Notes under the pieces: model-generated
Databases searched by the model: none
What the model saw: the letters and a program-made list of their open reading frames with translations, nothing else
Told to the model about the DNA's origin: nothing
In this document: in pieces, positions 33,391-45,109 of the stretch
Position numbering within the stretch: position 1 is the stretch's first letter
Layout of the letters: the number at the start of each line of letters is the position of its first letter
NCBI GenBank assembly: GCA_034440575.1
Contig: JAOTOL010001508.1
Location: 1,010,001-1,074,000, forward strand
DNA length: 64,000 nt
Reading direction: 5' to 3'
Source: Imbricaverruca yamaguchii
Lineage: Eukaryota > Arthropoda > Thecostraca > Neoverrucidae
Position numbers and translations under genes: made by a program

Positions 33391-36300
33391 CTACGCCAAA
33401 ATTAACACATATCAGTGCAGGTATCAATACATCAGGGTTAAAATATTGGTTTTTCGTTAGGTGTGAAATGTCGAAACGAGCATAGCAGGATGTCTAAATT
33501 TGGCATGTAGGTAGTGTAATTTAAATTGCTTTTGATGTCTTTCAAACCAAAATTAGAGTTGAAGGTGTAGGTAATTATGACTGGACTTTTATCATTTGTT
33601 TTGAGGTTTATAATTTAGGAAGAGCTGTATTTCATGAACGAGATACTGTTAGAAAGGAGACATGAATAGTTCATATCCAGGAGCTGGATGCCGATACTTC
33701 TTGGAGAAGGATGTGGATTGAGTGTTCAGAAAGTAGCATATTCCACCCTATTTCGCGAATAATTTATAACTGCAATACATTGACAAACGACAAATGTCAC
33801 TAAATGACAAATCTTTTCCATTATTCTAAAATATGCTCAGAGCACTTCCACTAACAATGAAGTTAGGTAGCTACTTCCAATATTCAACTATTCTGTTGGT
33901 GAAGAAAGGCTCTCTTAGCTATGTCCCGCTATGGCTAACTTTAATTTTGAATTGATGACTTCTAATTGTATCATTTCTGTTAAATTTCACAAATTGCTTG
34001 CATTATCACTGTATATCTCCCCTCAGCTTTCTATAACTGAGAGAACATATTGAATTTTTCAAACCTTCCTTTGTGTGCTAGGTTGTTTACACATTAACAA
34101 GACATTAACCTTTTTCGTTGCCCTCTTTTACACTCTCTTGAAGAGCAAACAATCTTTCCCATAACCAGGTGCCCCAAACCTGAACATGGTATTCCAAAGG
34201 CAGCCTGACATGTGCACAGTAAAGCTTTCTGATAACTACTTCACTTTTGTATGATACATTCCAATTGATTGCCCCAAGCATTTGTACTATCTTTCTGGCT
34301 GTACATTTTCAATACTATCTACAAATATAATGAACAATGGTGATCCAAGTAATGACCACTGGCTGACTCCTGTAAGAACGTCTTCCACAAGACTTTGTAA
34401 TTTAGCATCATTAGCTGTTGATCTTAAAACTATAACCCTATTTCCACATTAGGTTTGTAGAAAAATAAAAAAAAGTCCAAGTGATTTGTCAGACATGATC
34501 AATCATTCTTAAAATCATGTTGAATATCACAAATAAATATGTTTCTTTCCAGAAAACTACCATGCTATCCTCAGCAACTGCTTCAATTACCTTGCATACT
34601 ATGGATGCGAGACTTGCATACTGGTCTACAATTTGCAACTTTCCCTGTCATGGATTCTTAAAAATAGGAACTACATTTGCCCTTTTCCAATCTGATGTAA
34701 TTTCTTCTAGTTAAAATGACCTACAAGATATGATACTAAGTGGAATCTCCAATTATTTTTCAGCTTGCAATGCCCTAGTACACCTTTCATGAGAGCCTGC
34801 TGCCATCATGTGACTTTATTTTAAGACATAAAAGCAGAGACATCAATAATAAATGCACCTACAAGCCACATGAATCCTTCTGAGTTGGATTTTGTGAACA
34901 CCAGGAACTGGTTGGGCACCAGATTTGTCAAATATGTTTTAACTATCCCTGGAATGCTAGAAAATAACCCCTCTCTCCTAATAATATTTGCAATATGCTA
35001 TTTAAAGGATGTTAATGGAGTCTGTTAGCTGGTTCCAATGACCAACTACCATGTTGGTGAAGAAAGATTGTCTTAGATATAAAGACATAAAAACATAAAA
35101 GATTAGTGCAACTATGAGCCACAAGGGCCCTTCTTGGTTGCACTCTGTACACTGAACCAGTTGCCCACCAAATCTGTCAATCAGCCCTCCCTGTAATACT
35201 GAAAAGCAAGCCCTCTATTCTTATGATTGTCTATGCTGTTTTTAAAGATGTTCAATGTGCTGCTACTGACAATGTTTTCTGGCAGCTGGTTCCAGTGTTC
35301 TACTACACAGTTGGGGAAGAAAGTCTGCCTTAACCTTGTTCTGCTGTGGTTAACTTTAATTTTGAATTTATAACCTCTAATTGCATCATTTCTGTTCCAT
35401 TCAAACATTTCCCCAAGATATCCCCTCTCCAGACCATTGACAAATTTAAAGACCTAGATGAGATCTCCTCTCAGCCTTCTATATCTAAGTGAAAACATAT
35501 TCAATTTCTTCAATCTTTCCTCATATGCCAGGTTGCTTATGCCATTAACCATTTTGTAGCCCTTTTTTGTACTCTCTCTAAAAGCCAACAATCTTTTTCA
35601 TAGCTAGGAGACCAAACTTGGATGCAGTATTCCAAAGGTGGTCTGACGTATGCACAGTAAAGCTTCCTGATCACTTCCTCACTTCTGTATGATACATTCC
35701 TATTTATTGCCCCGAGCATTCTCAGTGCCTTCTTCCTGGCTTCCTTGGTCTGTTCTGATGCCCCCAGTTTTGTGTTTAGAATAAAACCTAAATCCTCCTC
35801 CTGTTGAGTCACTGATAGCACTTGGCCTCCCATCAAGTATGGAGCCTTCATATGCTGCTTACCTACATGCATGATTTTGCACTTATCAAAATTAAATTTC
35901 ATTTGCCATTCTTCGGACCACTTCACAAGTTCATCTTAGTCTTTTTGCAGTGAGATATGCTCATCTTGACCTGTTATTGCCCTAAAGACCTTCAAATCAT
36001 CCACAAATTTCAAAACTTTACTGCTTAGGCCACTTTCAATGTCATTTACAAATATAATGAACAGTAGTGGCCCCAGTACTGACCCCTTGCTTGCTTACTC
36101 TTAACCTTGTACTACTATGATTCATCTTGATTTGGAATTATTGGCCTCTAATTACACCATATCTGTTAAATTGAAGCATTTCCCTTGCCTATCATTTCTG
36201 CTGACCATGGACCAAGGCTGCTTAAATCATTAACCATATTTGTTGCCCTCTTTTCTATCTTTAAAAGCCAACAATCTGTCATAACTAGGTTATCAGGCTT

Positions 36301-36972
36301 TAATGCAATTTCCAAATGTGGCCTGACATATGCATAGTAGCTTCCTGATAACTTCTTCACTTCATATGACACATTTATACTTATTGCCCAAACATACCAA
36401 TGTTTTCTTTCTGGCTTACATGCTGCATACCAGCATGCATAACATTACACTTGTCAAAGTAAAATTTCTTGTAACAATTTTGTCTGACCACTTTACAAAC
36501 ATATAGAAGTCTTTCAATAGAAACATGCTCACCGTGAGCTCAATATGCACTCAGTCATGGTGGATCTCATTAATACGCATGTCGCATACTCAGTTATAGT
36601 GGATCTCATTAATTCACACACTATGATAAAAGCTATGACAATTTTTTAATGGCTTTAAGGTGTAGCAACAGGTCATTTTGCACCCAATAAAAGCTCGGAT
36701 TTCAACATGCTAAAAACAAGCATGATTTAAGCACTGGTGTGAAACAGGTGAAGCCTAGTATATTTGCCTACTGTCCAGGAAGACTTACCATTCTGTAGCC
36801 ATCCATCCAATGGGCCTGTCTTCTTTTCCTTTGCGGGCATGCCTGGATGTTTACGCCTTGTATGCTTCGGCAAGTTTTGAGATGACCCATAGAAGTCACA
36901 ATATGTGCAAAATACGTTGCGCCGAGCTCGCTTCTTCGGCCCCTCCAGTTTGCTGCCTTCACTCTTGACCAT
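30691..36972 (-). CDS. hAT/ZNF862-like transposase-derived gene, two exons, one frameshift
   Basis: Exon 1 (36972-36789) encodes MVKSEG, a basic patch and a BED/C2H2-like finger (FCTYCDFYGSSQNLPKHTRR). The donor AATG|GTAAGT leaves phase 1. Exon 2 (33390-30691) begins after GTAG, also phase 1, giving a clean join. It encodes a decapeptide array (APGRDAPGDA type), a second zinc-finger-like segment (YCDVCNPD...HLTSTKHKEY), an RNase H-fold-like start (ALVADKVTLNHRTIDI), CTDGQ, HLLNLADGNAR, WVNDTI, LWSDTRFA, and a C-terminal region with ELIIRWNGP. This resembles the hAT-related KIAA1586/ZNF862-like proteins; the role is unknown. The frame shifts near 32110, and without that the product would be about 960 residues. 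It could be a recently active transposon-like gene or a domesticated one. Confidence 0.7.
33045..33395. repeat. 30-bp coding minisatellite beginning at a splice acceptor
   Basis: About 11 units of 30 bp; on the - strand each reads GCAGCTCCCAGGCGGGACGC then ACCCAGCGAT, with variants. The first unit, in transcription order, has GTAG|CTCCTGG, whose AG is the inferred exon 2 acceptor, so later units each repeat a GCAG|CTCC acceptor-like junction. Because 30 is divisible by 3 the array stays in frame as a Pro/Arg/Asp/Ala decapeptide repeat. Confidence 0.92.
33850..34790 (-). mobile_element. Old diverged CR1 fragment
   Basis: Patchy reverse-strand homology to the 3' half of CR1 (for example TAATTTTGAATTGATGACTT and CAGTAAAGCTTTCTGAT, then the RT region at 34320-34700), with many gaps and no intact ORF. 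It lies within the hAT-like gene's intron, in the same orientation as that gene. Confidence 0.8.
34905..36560 (-). mobile_element. Old CR1 fragment split by a younger CR1
   Basis: The left part, 34905-35061, stops in GAAGAAAGATTGTCTTAGA. Homology resumes at about 36100 with CTTAACCTTGTACTACTATG, the continuation expected in the element, and runs to about 36560. The interval is occupied by 35062-36092. Confidence 0.8.
35062..36092 (-). mobile_element. Young 5'-truncated CR1, nested
   Basis: The 3' end has the tail AAAGACATAAAAACATAAAA and is very similar to the intact element (RT C-terminal part and the post-RT region). It is truncated upstream within the RT near GGCCCCAGTACTGACCCC. Two open segments remain (35926-35537 and 35408-35181) separated by small lesions. 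Confidence 0.9.
36789..36972 (-). CDS. hAT-like gene exon 1 (zinc finger)
   Basis: 61 codons plus one nucleotide. It has a CxxC...HxxxH arrangement (CTYC, KHTRRKH) after a lysine/arginine-rich stretch. The ATG at 36972 is chosen; the frame is open upstream to 37068 (MFLFTAL...), which could be an alternative start. It ends at a consensus donor GTAAGT, in phase 1. Confidence 0.65.
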
Positions 36973-37069
36973 CGCGATAAAGATGATATTAACAGGTGCA
37001 CTGTAATGTCGCACAGCAGCCTGGTTTTGAGTACAAAAAACAAGGCTTAGCGCAGTAAACAAAAACAAA

Positions 37070-37790
37070 AAAATATTTCAGAGCCGTCAATTAACCGCCA
37101 TCACATTCGAGCAACACGAACCAGAACTTCAAATCGAAGGTCAATCGTAATGCTGGCTTGTGATTGGTTCATTCCGCCAGCGACAGCGGTTCTCGTCGCA
37201 CCGAACAGGACAATGTGCTGGCAGTTTTGGCGACAGCGAAGCGGCCACGGTGGCGACCAGATCGTCGCTAGCAATCAGGCGTTTTCCCCAATGGTTTTGT
37301 ACAGTGGTCACCGACCGGTCGCCGATGAAAACGACGCTCCGGTCCAGCGCGGTGCTTTTGCCAGCAGATTTCTGTTCGCATGTTTGACATGTGCTTGAGG
37401 ATATGAAATCCATCCAATTGCTGAATGAAAAACTAGAAGTAGCTTATAAAGTCACAGGGATGGCTAGAAACTGTTGCCAACGTGCTTTTGTTCCAAATGG
37501 GCTCTTCCTCATGCATACTAATTTTAGCAAATTATCTTTTTTCAGAGTATAGCTATTTCGGGAAATATAATTTACGAAAGCAGTCACTCCAGCAGACATA
37601 ATTGTCCAGCTCTTGACATTGCCAAGCTATTTAGGTAATTTTGGTCGCCAAAATTGCTGATAGTTGTAACCACTTGGGCGCCGACCCCATCTACCATATC
37701 GGAGGTTTTTTTTACCTCTGTAGGCCTTCTACGTTTTGCTAATTATTGCCACGTGATAGACTTGCGCCATATTTTGACTTGCGCCATATT
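37070..37790. other. Upstream of the hAT-like gene; no gene recognised
   Basis: Possible promoter region for the - strand gene. A GC-rich block at 37150-37400 is open on both strands but has no motif. Confidence 0.3.
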
Positions 37791-39790
37791 GAGATGTCGG
37801 AACGGTTCGTATGGGCATTCGCTGAGAAACGTCGGTTAATTAAATGTGATTATTAGTTCCCTAATTCCCACATTTTCTGTTAGATATTGGATGCGGATTC
37901 TGCTGAGCTTTGATGCACCTCATATCCCATGATGGCTATCGAGCCCTCATTGCTCTTCTCTGGACCCGTTGGGTTCTTTTTTTGGTCTACGAGATGTGTC
38001 TTATGGCTCCAATCCACTTTTTGTTAGGGGCCTAATACAATTTGAAACCCCTGCTGGTTTTAGAGTTGTGTTGCTTTTTGTGCACAGAGGATTTTTTGCG
38101 TGGCAGGGCGTTTTCGAAGATCCAGATGTCTTTATTTAGCGCCGATCTTTTTATTCGTTTTGGAACCATGTTGACTCTTGCGGCCACAGCCTCTTTTCCA
38201 GGCCTTGTGCGTTATCATGGCCCCTGTGTACCTTAATAACTTCCTGTGGGTTTTTTAGAGGCCCAGGTATGTTATTTATGGCTGCAACGCATGTGTTAAA
38301 GCCCTGTCGCTTTTTTTGGGAGACAATGCGCGCTTTCGAGGGCCAGTTGTATTGTTGGCTCCCGTTATGCTTTTAGGGTACCATTGTGTTTAGTTGGGGC
38401 TTCTGACGCACATTTGTGGAGCTCCAGTACGATTATATGGCTTCGGTGTTATGCTTCTGTGTCCCAGCGTGACTTATTGCGCCCAGGCGCGTGATTCCGG
38501 GGACCCAGCGCCAGTTTTCTGGGGTGAAAGCGCTTTTCGTAAATGTTTTCTGATTTTTAAGAAAAGTCCGAATCCCTCCCCGATTTTTGCGAGCCCCTGG
38601 CGCCATGTTTTTGTATCTCACCTCGATTTTTCGAGATCCGGTATGTTTTTTTTTGGTGTTATGCGCAATTTGTGAATGTATCTGGTAATACATTCGGTGC
38701 TCCAGAGCCGTTTTCCTGATCCGAACATTTATTTTGTGGAAACTACCCTTATTTTGAAAGGCTCCAGTTTCATTTTTTTCGGATACCGATTCGGCTTTTG
38801 TGGTCACACTGTGCTTGCGTATGGTCCCAGACGCAATTTTTTTGGGAGCCTCCACGGGACTACCGATGGGAATTGTGGATCCCGAGCGCGATATTTTGGG
38901 GCACCTGTTCCAGTTTGTGGGACGCGTTGTACTTAGCTGTTGCCCCAACGTGATTTTGGGTTCCTGTTGCAAGTTTTTCACCTTCGGAGTTAGTTTTCCG
39001 GGTCCCGCCGTATTTATTTGGAGACCCCTGTGCGACTTCTGTTGGACCGATACGAATTTTGGTGGCCCCAGTGCGACTTTTGGATCACCGGCACGATTCT
39101 CGAAAGTTTATCACTCTCAGGATGGAGGGGGCATTTGCACCTTTGATATGCCACTGCGGTCACTGAAGGAGCATGCTTTTGTTCCTGAGTGATATTCCGG
39201 TGAAGAATGTATTTTTGGACCAGGTGCAACATTTGGGTGTCCGGCGCGGCCTTCTAGGCCTGCACCGTGATTTCCCAGGGCTGTGGCGCGACTTTTTTTA
39301 AGTCCAATGTCATCTTTTGGGCCCCGACGCCATTTGCTTGGATCCCTAGCGCGAGCTTTAGCGACCTCGACATTTTTGGGGGCCCAATACGTTTTGGTGG
39401 CTTTTGACGTCATTGTTTGGGTCCCAGAGTGATTATCCATGTCCGGATTGTTTTTCGTTCCTCCTGCTTCGTTTGATTTAGTCCCAATGAGACGTTGTGG
39501 AACGGTACGACCCGTCGGGCCCTTAGAGTGACTGTCATAGTTCGCCTGTGAATTTTGGTACCCCCAGGCTCAGCGTGGTTTTCAGGGGCCCCAGCCGGAT
39601 CTTTTGGGGCCCATATGGTGATTTTCAAGTACCCCGATACGACTTTTACTATTGCTTAGAGGTTTCTTCTTGCAAATTATAGGCCTCCTTTCCCGTCTTA
39701 AAGATCTCGTCTCATTTCCTGGAGCCTCTTTACCGGTTTTCAGTGTTTCGTGTGTCCTACCCTCCTCCATATTCAATGGTCCTCCTCTCT
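37790..39790 (+). repeat. Dispersed quasi-periodic GC/T-rich repeat, copy 2 (longest)
   Basis: Starts with TTCGTATGGGCATTCGCTG, matching 577 onward. It continues with recurring modules such as GGGGCCCCGACGCCATTTGC and CGCGATATTTTGGGG, about 25-35 bp each, diverged in sequence but regular in texture. The same 39110-39165 segment (CAGGATGGAGGGGGCATTTG...GCCACTGCGG) appears in reverse at 43140-43190. ORFs on both strands are not credible. Confidence 0.6.
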
Positions 39791-40060
39791 CGTCTTGGAG
39801 GGCTTTCTCTTACATCCTGGGGCCCGTTTAACATGGCATAGGGCTTCCTCTTATGTTCCAGGGATATTATCTGCCAAATTAGAGGCCTCCTATGTTTGCA
39901 TCGTGGGCCTCCTCCTTTATCCTGCAAAAGTATTATCCGTCTTGAGGGAATCTTTAATTTTGGAAACCTCACGTTCTTCAATACCTGCTACCACTCCAAT
40001 CTTAACCCGTCCCGTCTCGGGGGGTCTCCAACCGCCCCCTCCCCCTCAGGTTTTTCGCGG
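39790..40060. repeat. Degenerate pyrimidine-rich array
   Basis: GGCCTCCT-containing units with a spacing of about 30 bp follow the GC/T-rich repeat and may be part of it. No coding signal. Confidence 0.4.
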
Positions 40061-40896
40061 ATAGCGGACGAACGGCGCGCGGCAGCGCGCCCAACTTTGG
40101 CACAGCTTCTCCCACATCAATTTGGCGTGGTGATTCCACATTTTTTATCAGGTCATCTAGGGTCAACGAGTTAGTCAAAGTCAAATGAGGTCACCTCCAA
40201 AAAAAGTTTAAACAGTCGTCACGCTTTAACGGATATATATTTTATTAAAACTTTCAGCGTTTCCTTATCTTTACGGATGCAACAAAACGTATGAGTGGAA
40301 TTTTTTTTGACTACATGTAAATTTTGCGCATTTGCCAAATTACAGTTCAAATACAGGATTCTGGCTAAAGTAAGCATTTTCATTAGGGCAAGTTGATTTC
40401 CAACAACTTTTGTCGGTCTGCTCTACCCATTGGAAAAGGAATATTAAAGAAAACTTAAAACACAAAACTTTGAAATTTCAACAAAAAATAAAAAATGGAT
40501 TCTTGGGGGACCAAAAGAAATTACAGCCCTGGTCGATTTCGCTGTCCTTTTTTCATTCCAAATAAATTTTGTTTTACATATATCCCTAAAATGAATATAA
40601 TGAATATAATGAATGAATGAATATAATGAATACATATATTCCATATATATCCCCAGAGTCAAACCCACAATGTAAGTCGTGAAAAGTCGTGGAAATCTAT
40701 CCCCTGGTGACGTCACTTTTGAGGGAAATTGGTTTAGAGGCTGGATCCGGACTCTACTCGTCGAGCGCTTTCTGATTACACCTCTTTCGTTTTCGTGCGA
40801 TGCACAGTTTGGATTTTAGAGGGGTGGTCTTCAACCGCCCCCTCCCCTCGAGACGGGGTGTGAGGATTTCACCGGAAAGACGGCGCGGGTTAAGGG

Positions 40897-41335
40897 CCTC
40901 CTCGAGGGCGTCGATTTGTATCCTTTTGTGGAGGCCATGGCCCCACCAATGTTGATCTTGCCCCCCCCATGTTGATTTGCCCCCCCAATAAGTCATGCTG
41001 TTTTTATGTTCATAAGAAAGCTAAAGGAAAAAAAAGAGAAAACTAAGAGAGAAAAAAAGAAAACACCATGATGTATAGAAAACTAAGTTCATGTTAACCA
41101 GAGTATAATGCACAGTAAAGAAACAGATTAGGTTTAGATAGTTCACTGACTCTTCACCATTTGCTGCAAAATGGAAAATTGTGCAAAAAAAACTGGATTT
41201 CCCTCCACTGTGGAAGTGCAACTTGCATCATACAATGCTGAGATTAACAGGTGCTGATGGATTATAAATCAGATTGCCTTTAAAAAAATTGCTATGCCAC
41301 TAAACAACAATTCCATTGGCATACTGATGTTTGTA
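40897..41335 (+). repeat. 430-bp dispersed repeat, copy 1
   Basis: Opens with GGGCGTCGATTTGTATCCTT then TTGTGGAGGCCATGGCCCC, followed by an AT-rich body (AAGAAAGCTAAAGGAAAA, CACTGACTCT, ATCATACAATGCTGAGATTA). Copies 2 and 3 are collinear. No ORF; probably non-autonomous. Confidence 0.75.
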
Positions 41336-41337
41336 CC

Positions 41338-41765
41338 AGGGGCGTCAATTTGTATCCTTTTGTGGGGACCATGGCACCACCAATGTTGATCTTGGCACCC
41401 CCAATGTTGATTTGGGCCCCCAATAACCACTGCCATACTTATGCTGACAAGAAAGCTAAAGGAAAAAATTAAAAGCACCATGCTACTTAGTTGATGTTAA
41501 CCAACACACTTTGTAATGAAATGGAACAGATTTGGATTGGATAGTGGATTGACTATCCACTTCTTGCTGCAAAATTTAACATTGTTTAAAAAAGTTCGAT
41601 TTCCTTTTACTTTGCAAGCATAACTTGCATCATAAAATGTTGATATTAGGTGATGCTGATGCATTTTAAACCAGATGGAATAAAAATGAATTAACAAGGC
41701 CACTAGACAACAATTGCATTGCCATAATGATGCTTGCACACATGACCAAGAGCAAAAGCACATGC
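41338..41765 (+). repeat. 430-bp dispersed repeat, copy 2
   Basis: Directly follows copy 1 head-to-tail (GGGGCGTCAATTTGTATCCT). Same order of landmarks, about 80% similar by eye. Confidence 0.75.
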
Positions 41766-42389
41766 ATATGGAACTTGAACTGAATTCATTCTATGCTTAA
41801 TCTCTGGTCAGTGACAAGCATCCAGTCATCAACAACAATCAATTATCATTGAGATACAGGATATACAGACTATATTTATCTTCAGAGCCAACCCATCACA
41901 CCATAAGCTTACTATTTACCTAGGTACCTACATACCCACCTGTATGCCCAATAACAACGTGCATATATTCAATAATATATTAAATATGGGCATCACAGCC
42001 AATAATACCCAATGTATCTAACACCTCATGATACCATGAAGGAAAAAGGGAGCATGAAGCCGCATGCACACTATTATAATTTCTATTCTTGAAGAAAGCA
42101 AGCAGACAAGTACCAAGCCATAGCTTACACGAGTAGCTATACAAGGTCAAACCTCATCACCAAATAAATGAGATGGTCGTTCTTCAGAAGATCCCAATGT
42201 GTAGCATCCAAGGATAATATGTTCAGCTACAATAAATCACAGAGTCTAAAGTTCAATTTGCGGTTGACATCGACAAATATGGCAGAGGTAAGAGAGTTGT
42301 GGGGCAATTGCTCGCAGTGTTCGACTCGGTGGCCAAACTCATTAGACGTCAATCTGATTTACTTTTTTTACTTCCTACCTTTTGATATA

Positions 42390-42444
<55 letters not shown>

Positions 42445-43085
42445 GATTGATGCGGTTATCAAACAACTTGCCGATATTTAATGTGGGTTTAAAACGATTT
42501 GCTGATATTCAATTCCCAAAGGAACTGCAGATGAAAAAGTTGGTAGGTACGATTCAACAAGTCTAGTCCATGCTTCTTTCTCAATTGTGATCAGGGTTTC
42601 TATGTTAATACCACATAACTACCATATTTGTCTTCAAGAAGAGTTGGATTAGTTCACCTTTATTTATATTTGTACTCTACTGCTCTTTGCTTTCTCTGCC
42701 CAGGATTTGGACACACAATGTTGCATCTATGTCAGGGGTTGGTACACTTTTCGGTAAATTTACAGCTTAAGGAAATGTCTGATTTCTCCGATTATTTTAA
42801 TGCAATGTTTAGAAGTGTGATGAACTTGCTGTGAGGACTCATTTTGGTAAATTTGTGTTTTAAGGTGTTTTACGAATTCTTGGAATTTATCATTTCCATG
42901 CAATGTTTGTGAATGTGGCTAAGATGATGGATCACACATTTTCTGTAAAAATGCCTACGTTTCAGCTGGTGAGCAAAATATCACCAAAAAGGGCTTTAAA
43001 TTAGGTGACATAGGATAACAAATAAAAATATCGAGTCGACCCGAGCACCGGCAAAAAATGAGAATAGGTCTCGAAAGAAAATTAT
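41766..43085. other. AT-rich stretch with (AT)n, no gene
   Basis: An (AT)n microsatellite lies at 42386-42440. ORFs here are short and lack motifs. Confidence 0.45.
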
Positions 43086-43089
43086 CCGA

Positions 43090-43560
43090 AGGGTCTTTCT
43101 ACTCTCGATTGTGCCAGCTGCCGGAATACGCTGAGCAGCCGCAGTGGCGTACCAAGGGGAAAATGCTCCCCCCATCCTGAAGGGGTGTATGCTCCCAAGA
43201 AACGCGCCGGGTCCCCAAAAATCGCGCTACGTCCCATAAATTCGCATCGGGGCCCAGAATTCGCGTAGCGGGCTATGAATACAGCGGGCACCGTAACACT
43301 TACACCAGGCTCCCAAAAATTTGCATCTCATTCCACCAAATTCGCGCTCGGGCGGAGCTAATTCCGACACGCCCTGATAACTCGCGGCGATGCCCCCAAA
43401 TATCGCGTACTGGACCAAGAATTCCGGCGGTTGTACAAAAAAATTTGAGTCGTGGCGTCACAAATATCCCTCTGCAAGCACAGCGTGGCACCACAAAACA
43501 CATCTGAACTCGATAAAAAGTAAGCCGGTACCCGTGCATGATTGTCTGTCCCGTACGCCT
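43090..43560 (-). repeat. Dispersed quasi-periodic GC/T-rich repeat, copy 3
   Basis: The reverse complement shows the same modules (GGGGACCCGGCGCGTTTCTT, GCGCGATTTTTGGGG) and the CAGGATGGGGGGAGCATTT...GCCACTGCGG landmark shared with 39118-39165. Confidence 0.6.
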
Positions 43561-44355
43561 CCTTGCTCACATATTTTCCAGTGCATTTCCGGACATGGGC
43601 CTCCTCAAATTTCGGGGGCGACGCCCCCCCCCAGTCTCCCGACAAGGGAGATTGCGCCCTCTGACCCCCCCCGGTGGCGACGCCCCTGGCTGAATACTAA
43701 TGCCAACACACATACGCCTCTGACGAATTCATCGCTGTATACGAATGCGAATACGACGTTAACTTGACGTACGTGCTTAGGGCTGTCCGTGACTCCGCTC
43801 CATGGTTTTGAACATATCCAAGGACACCCAATCACGTTTCCTCAACATACATAAATATATGCGCAGGGGAATGCAACCTAAGACTGTAAAGCCTTGCGAT
43901 AATGTACATTTTTCGTTAGGCGTCAGACGCAATGTTAATTCGGACATCAGGGGGACCGATGTCCGAAGAAAGAAAACTACCACACTTCCACTATATTTCC
44001 ACCATAGACAGCCGGGCGCTGGCGGCGACGCCGGCGGTCTCTGACCGGCCACCGGCCGCCCGCCGCCATTCATAAAATGGTGGCGCCCAAACCATTCCCT
44101 GAATGTTAATTGGCCCCAACGTCAAAGTTACAGGAAGATTTTCAGATTTGAGACGCTAGGCGATGTACCTGGCACTATTACGGTCGAGGCCGACAGGTTT
44201 TCTCGTTATTGTCCAACAATATTGCGCTTGTGGGCGTTAAATAGAAAGAACACATATACAATCGTGAATTCCTCCTACATTTGGCGTGGCAGAGTTCCTT
44301 GGTATTGTTGAAGGGAATGTGAAAGAAAAATGTGAAATGTTGAACCACACCGGCG

Positions 44356-44398
44356 TATTTATACGCTACACGTATACCAAGTGACTGTACTCATCAGT
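44356..44398 (+). promoter_or_regulatory. Possible TATA/Inr pair before 44694 ORF
   Basis: TATTTATA at 44356-44363 and an arthropod-type initiator-like CATCAGT near 44392-44398. The spacing is a little long (about 40 bp). Weak evidence. Confidence 0.2.
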
Positions 44399-44693
44399 GG
44401 ACTTTCCTGCTGGTTATTCTTCTACTATTGCGGGAAATTACTCAGCAGCGCTTGGACGCCTGAAAAACTGAGTGAGTAAAGAAGCGACAGCCCCTTTCTC
44501 CATAGTGACTTCCCTTCCATCAATCATCAGCTACTGCCCGTGGCCAGTCTTCTTTCCTACACTGCAGCTGAGAAGGGAATGATCTGACTGACGACTTGGT
44601 GTCGCTCGGAATTCATGTGTCTTCAACAACAGTGGTCGTCTTCCTCATATCGTCTATCTTTAGCTCTACCAGTTTACAATCTTCAGCTCTACC

Positions 44694-45101
44694 ATGCATA
44701 CGGACATCATCAGGCTGCTGCTAACCATCGCCCTGGCCGAAATATTCACCGCCATTACGTCCCCCGGTCAGCCACGCGCACCCAGACGTCCCGTCCGTAA
44801 CGTCATCGACGTCGCGGCCTTGGCCCCCGCCAGTCACCAGCCTCACCCCTCCCAAACGGGCAACCAGACCGAGGGGAGCATCTGCGTTACCATGACAACG
44901 CCAAAAAAAACGCAGGAGCAGGCGCGGCGCCAGGGGTGGCAGACGACGCGGATCACGGGGCGGAAAAGCCAGGCGACGGCTCAGTACCGCAAAGGGCAGT
45001 TGCACCCGCACTGTGAACCCAATCGACCAGTCCCTGCCTTGTACCTAGTCAACGCATATTTGCATAGGCTGTGCTTCGTTCTGCAACACGGAGTAGCCTA
45101 A
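44694..45101 (+). CDS. Possible small secreted protein (unrecognised)
   Basis: A 135-residue ORF with a start context of CTACCATGC. Residues 1-25 look like a signal peptide: MHTD, then the hydrophobic IIRLLLTIALAEIFTAI, then a polar/proline region. The mature part is basic, rich in Gln/Thr/Arg, with a few cysteines, and has no domain I know. It is locally GC- and CpG-rich within AT-rich surroundings, and there is no obvious repeat in it. It could be a first exon or a chance ORF. Confidence 0.3.
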   Translation: MHTDIIRLLLTIALAEIFTAITSPGQPRAPRRPVRNVIDVAALAPASHQPHPSQTGNQTEGSICVTMTTPKKTQEQARRQGWQTTRITGRKSQATAQYRKGQLHPHCEPNRPVPALYLVNAYLHRLCFVLQHGVA

Positions 45102-45109
45102 AGTATCAC

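Noticed and set aside
30691..33427. Two separate genes instead of one on the - strand
   Set aside because: Family-like sequence is continuous across the frame change and the length excess equals a single indel.
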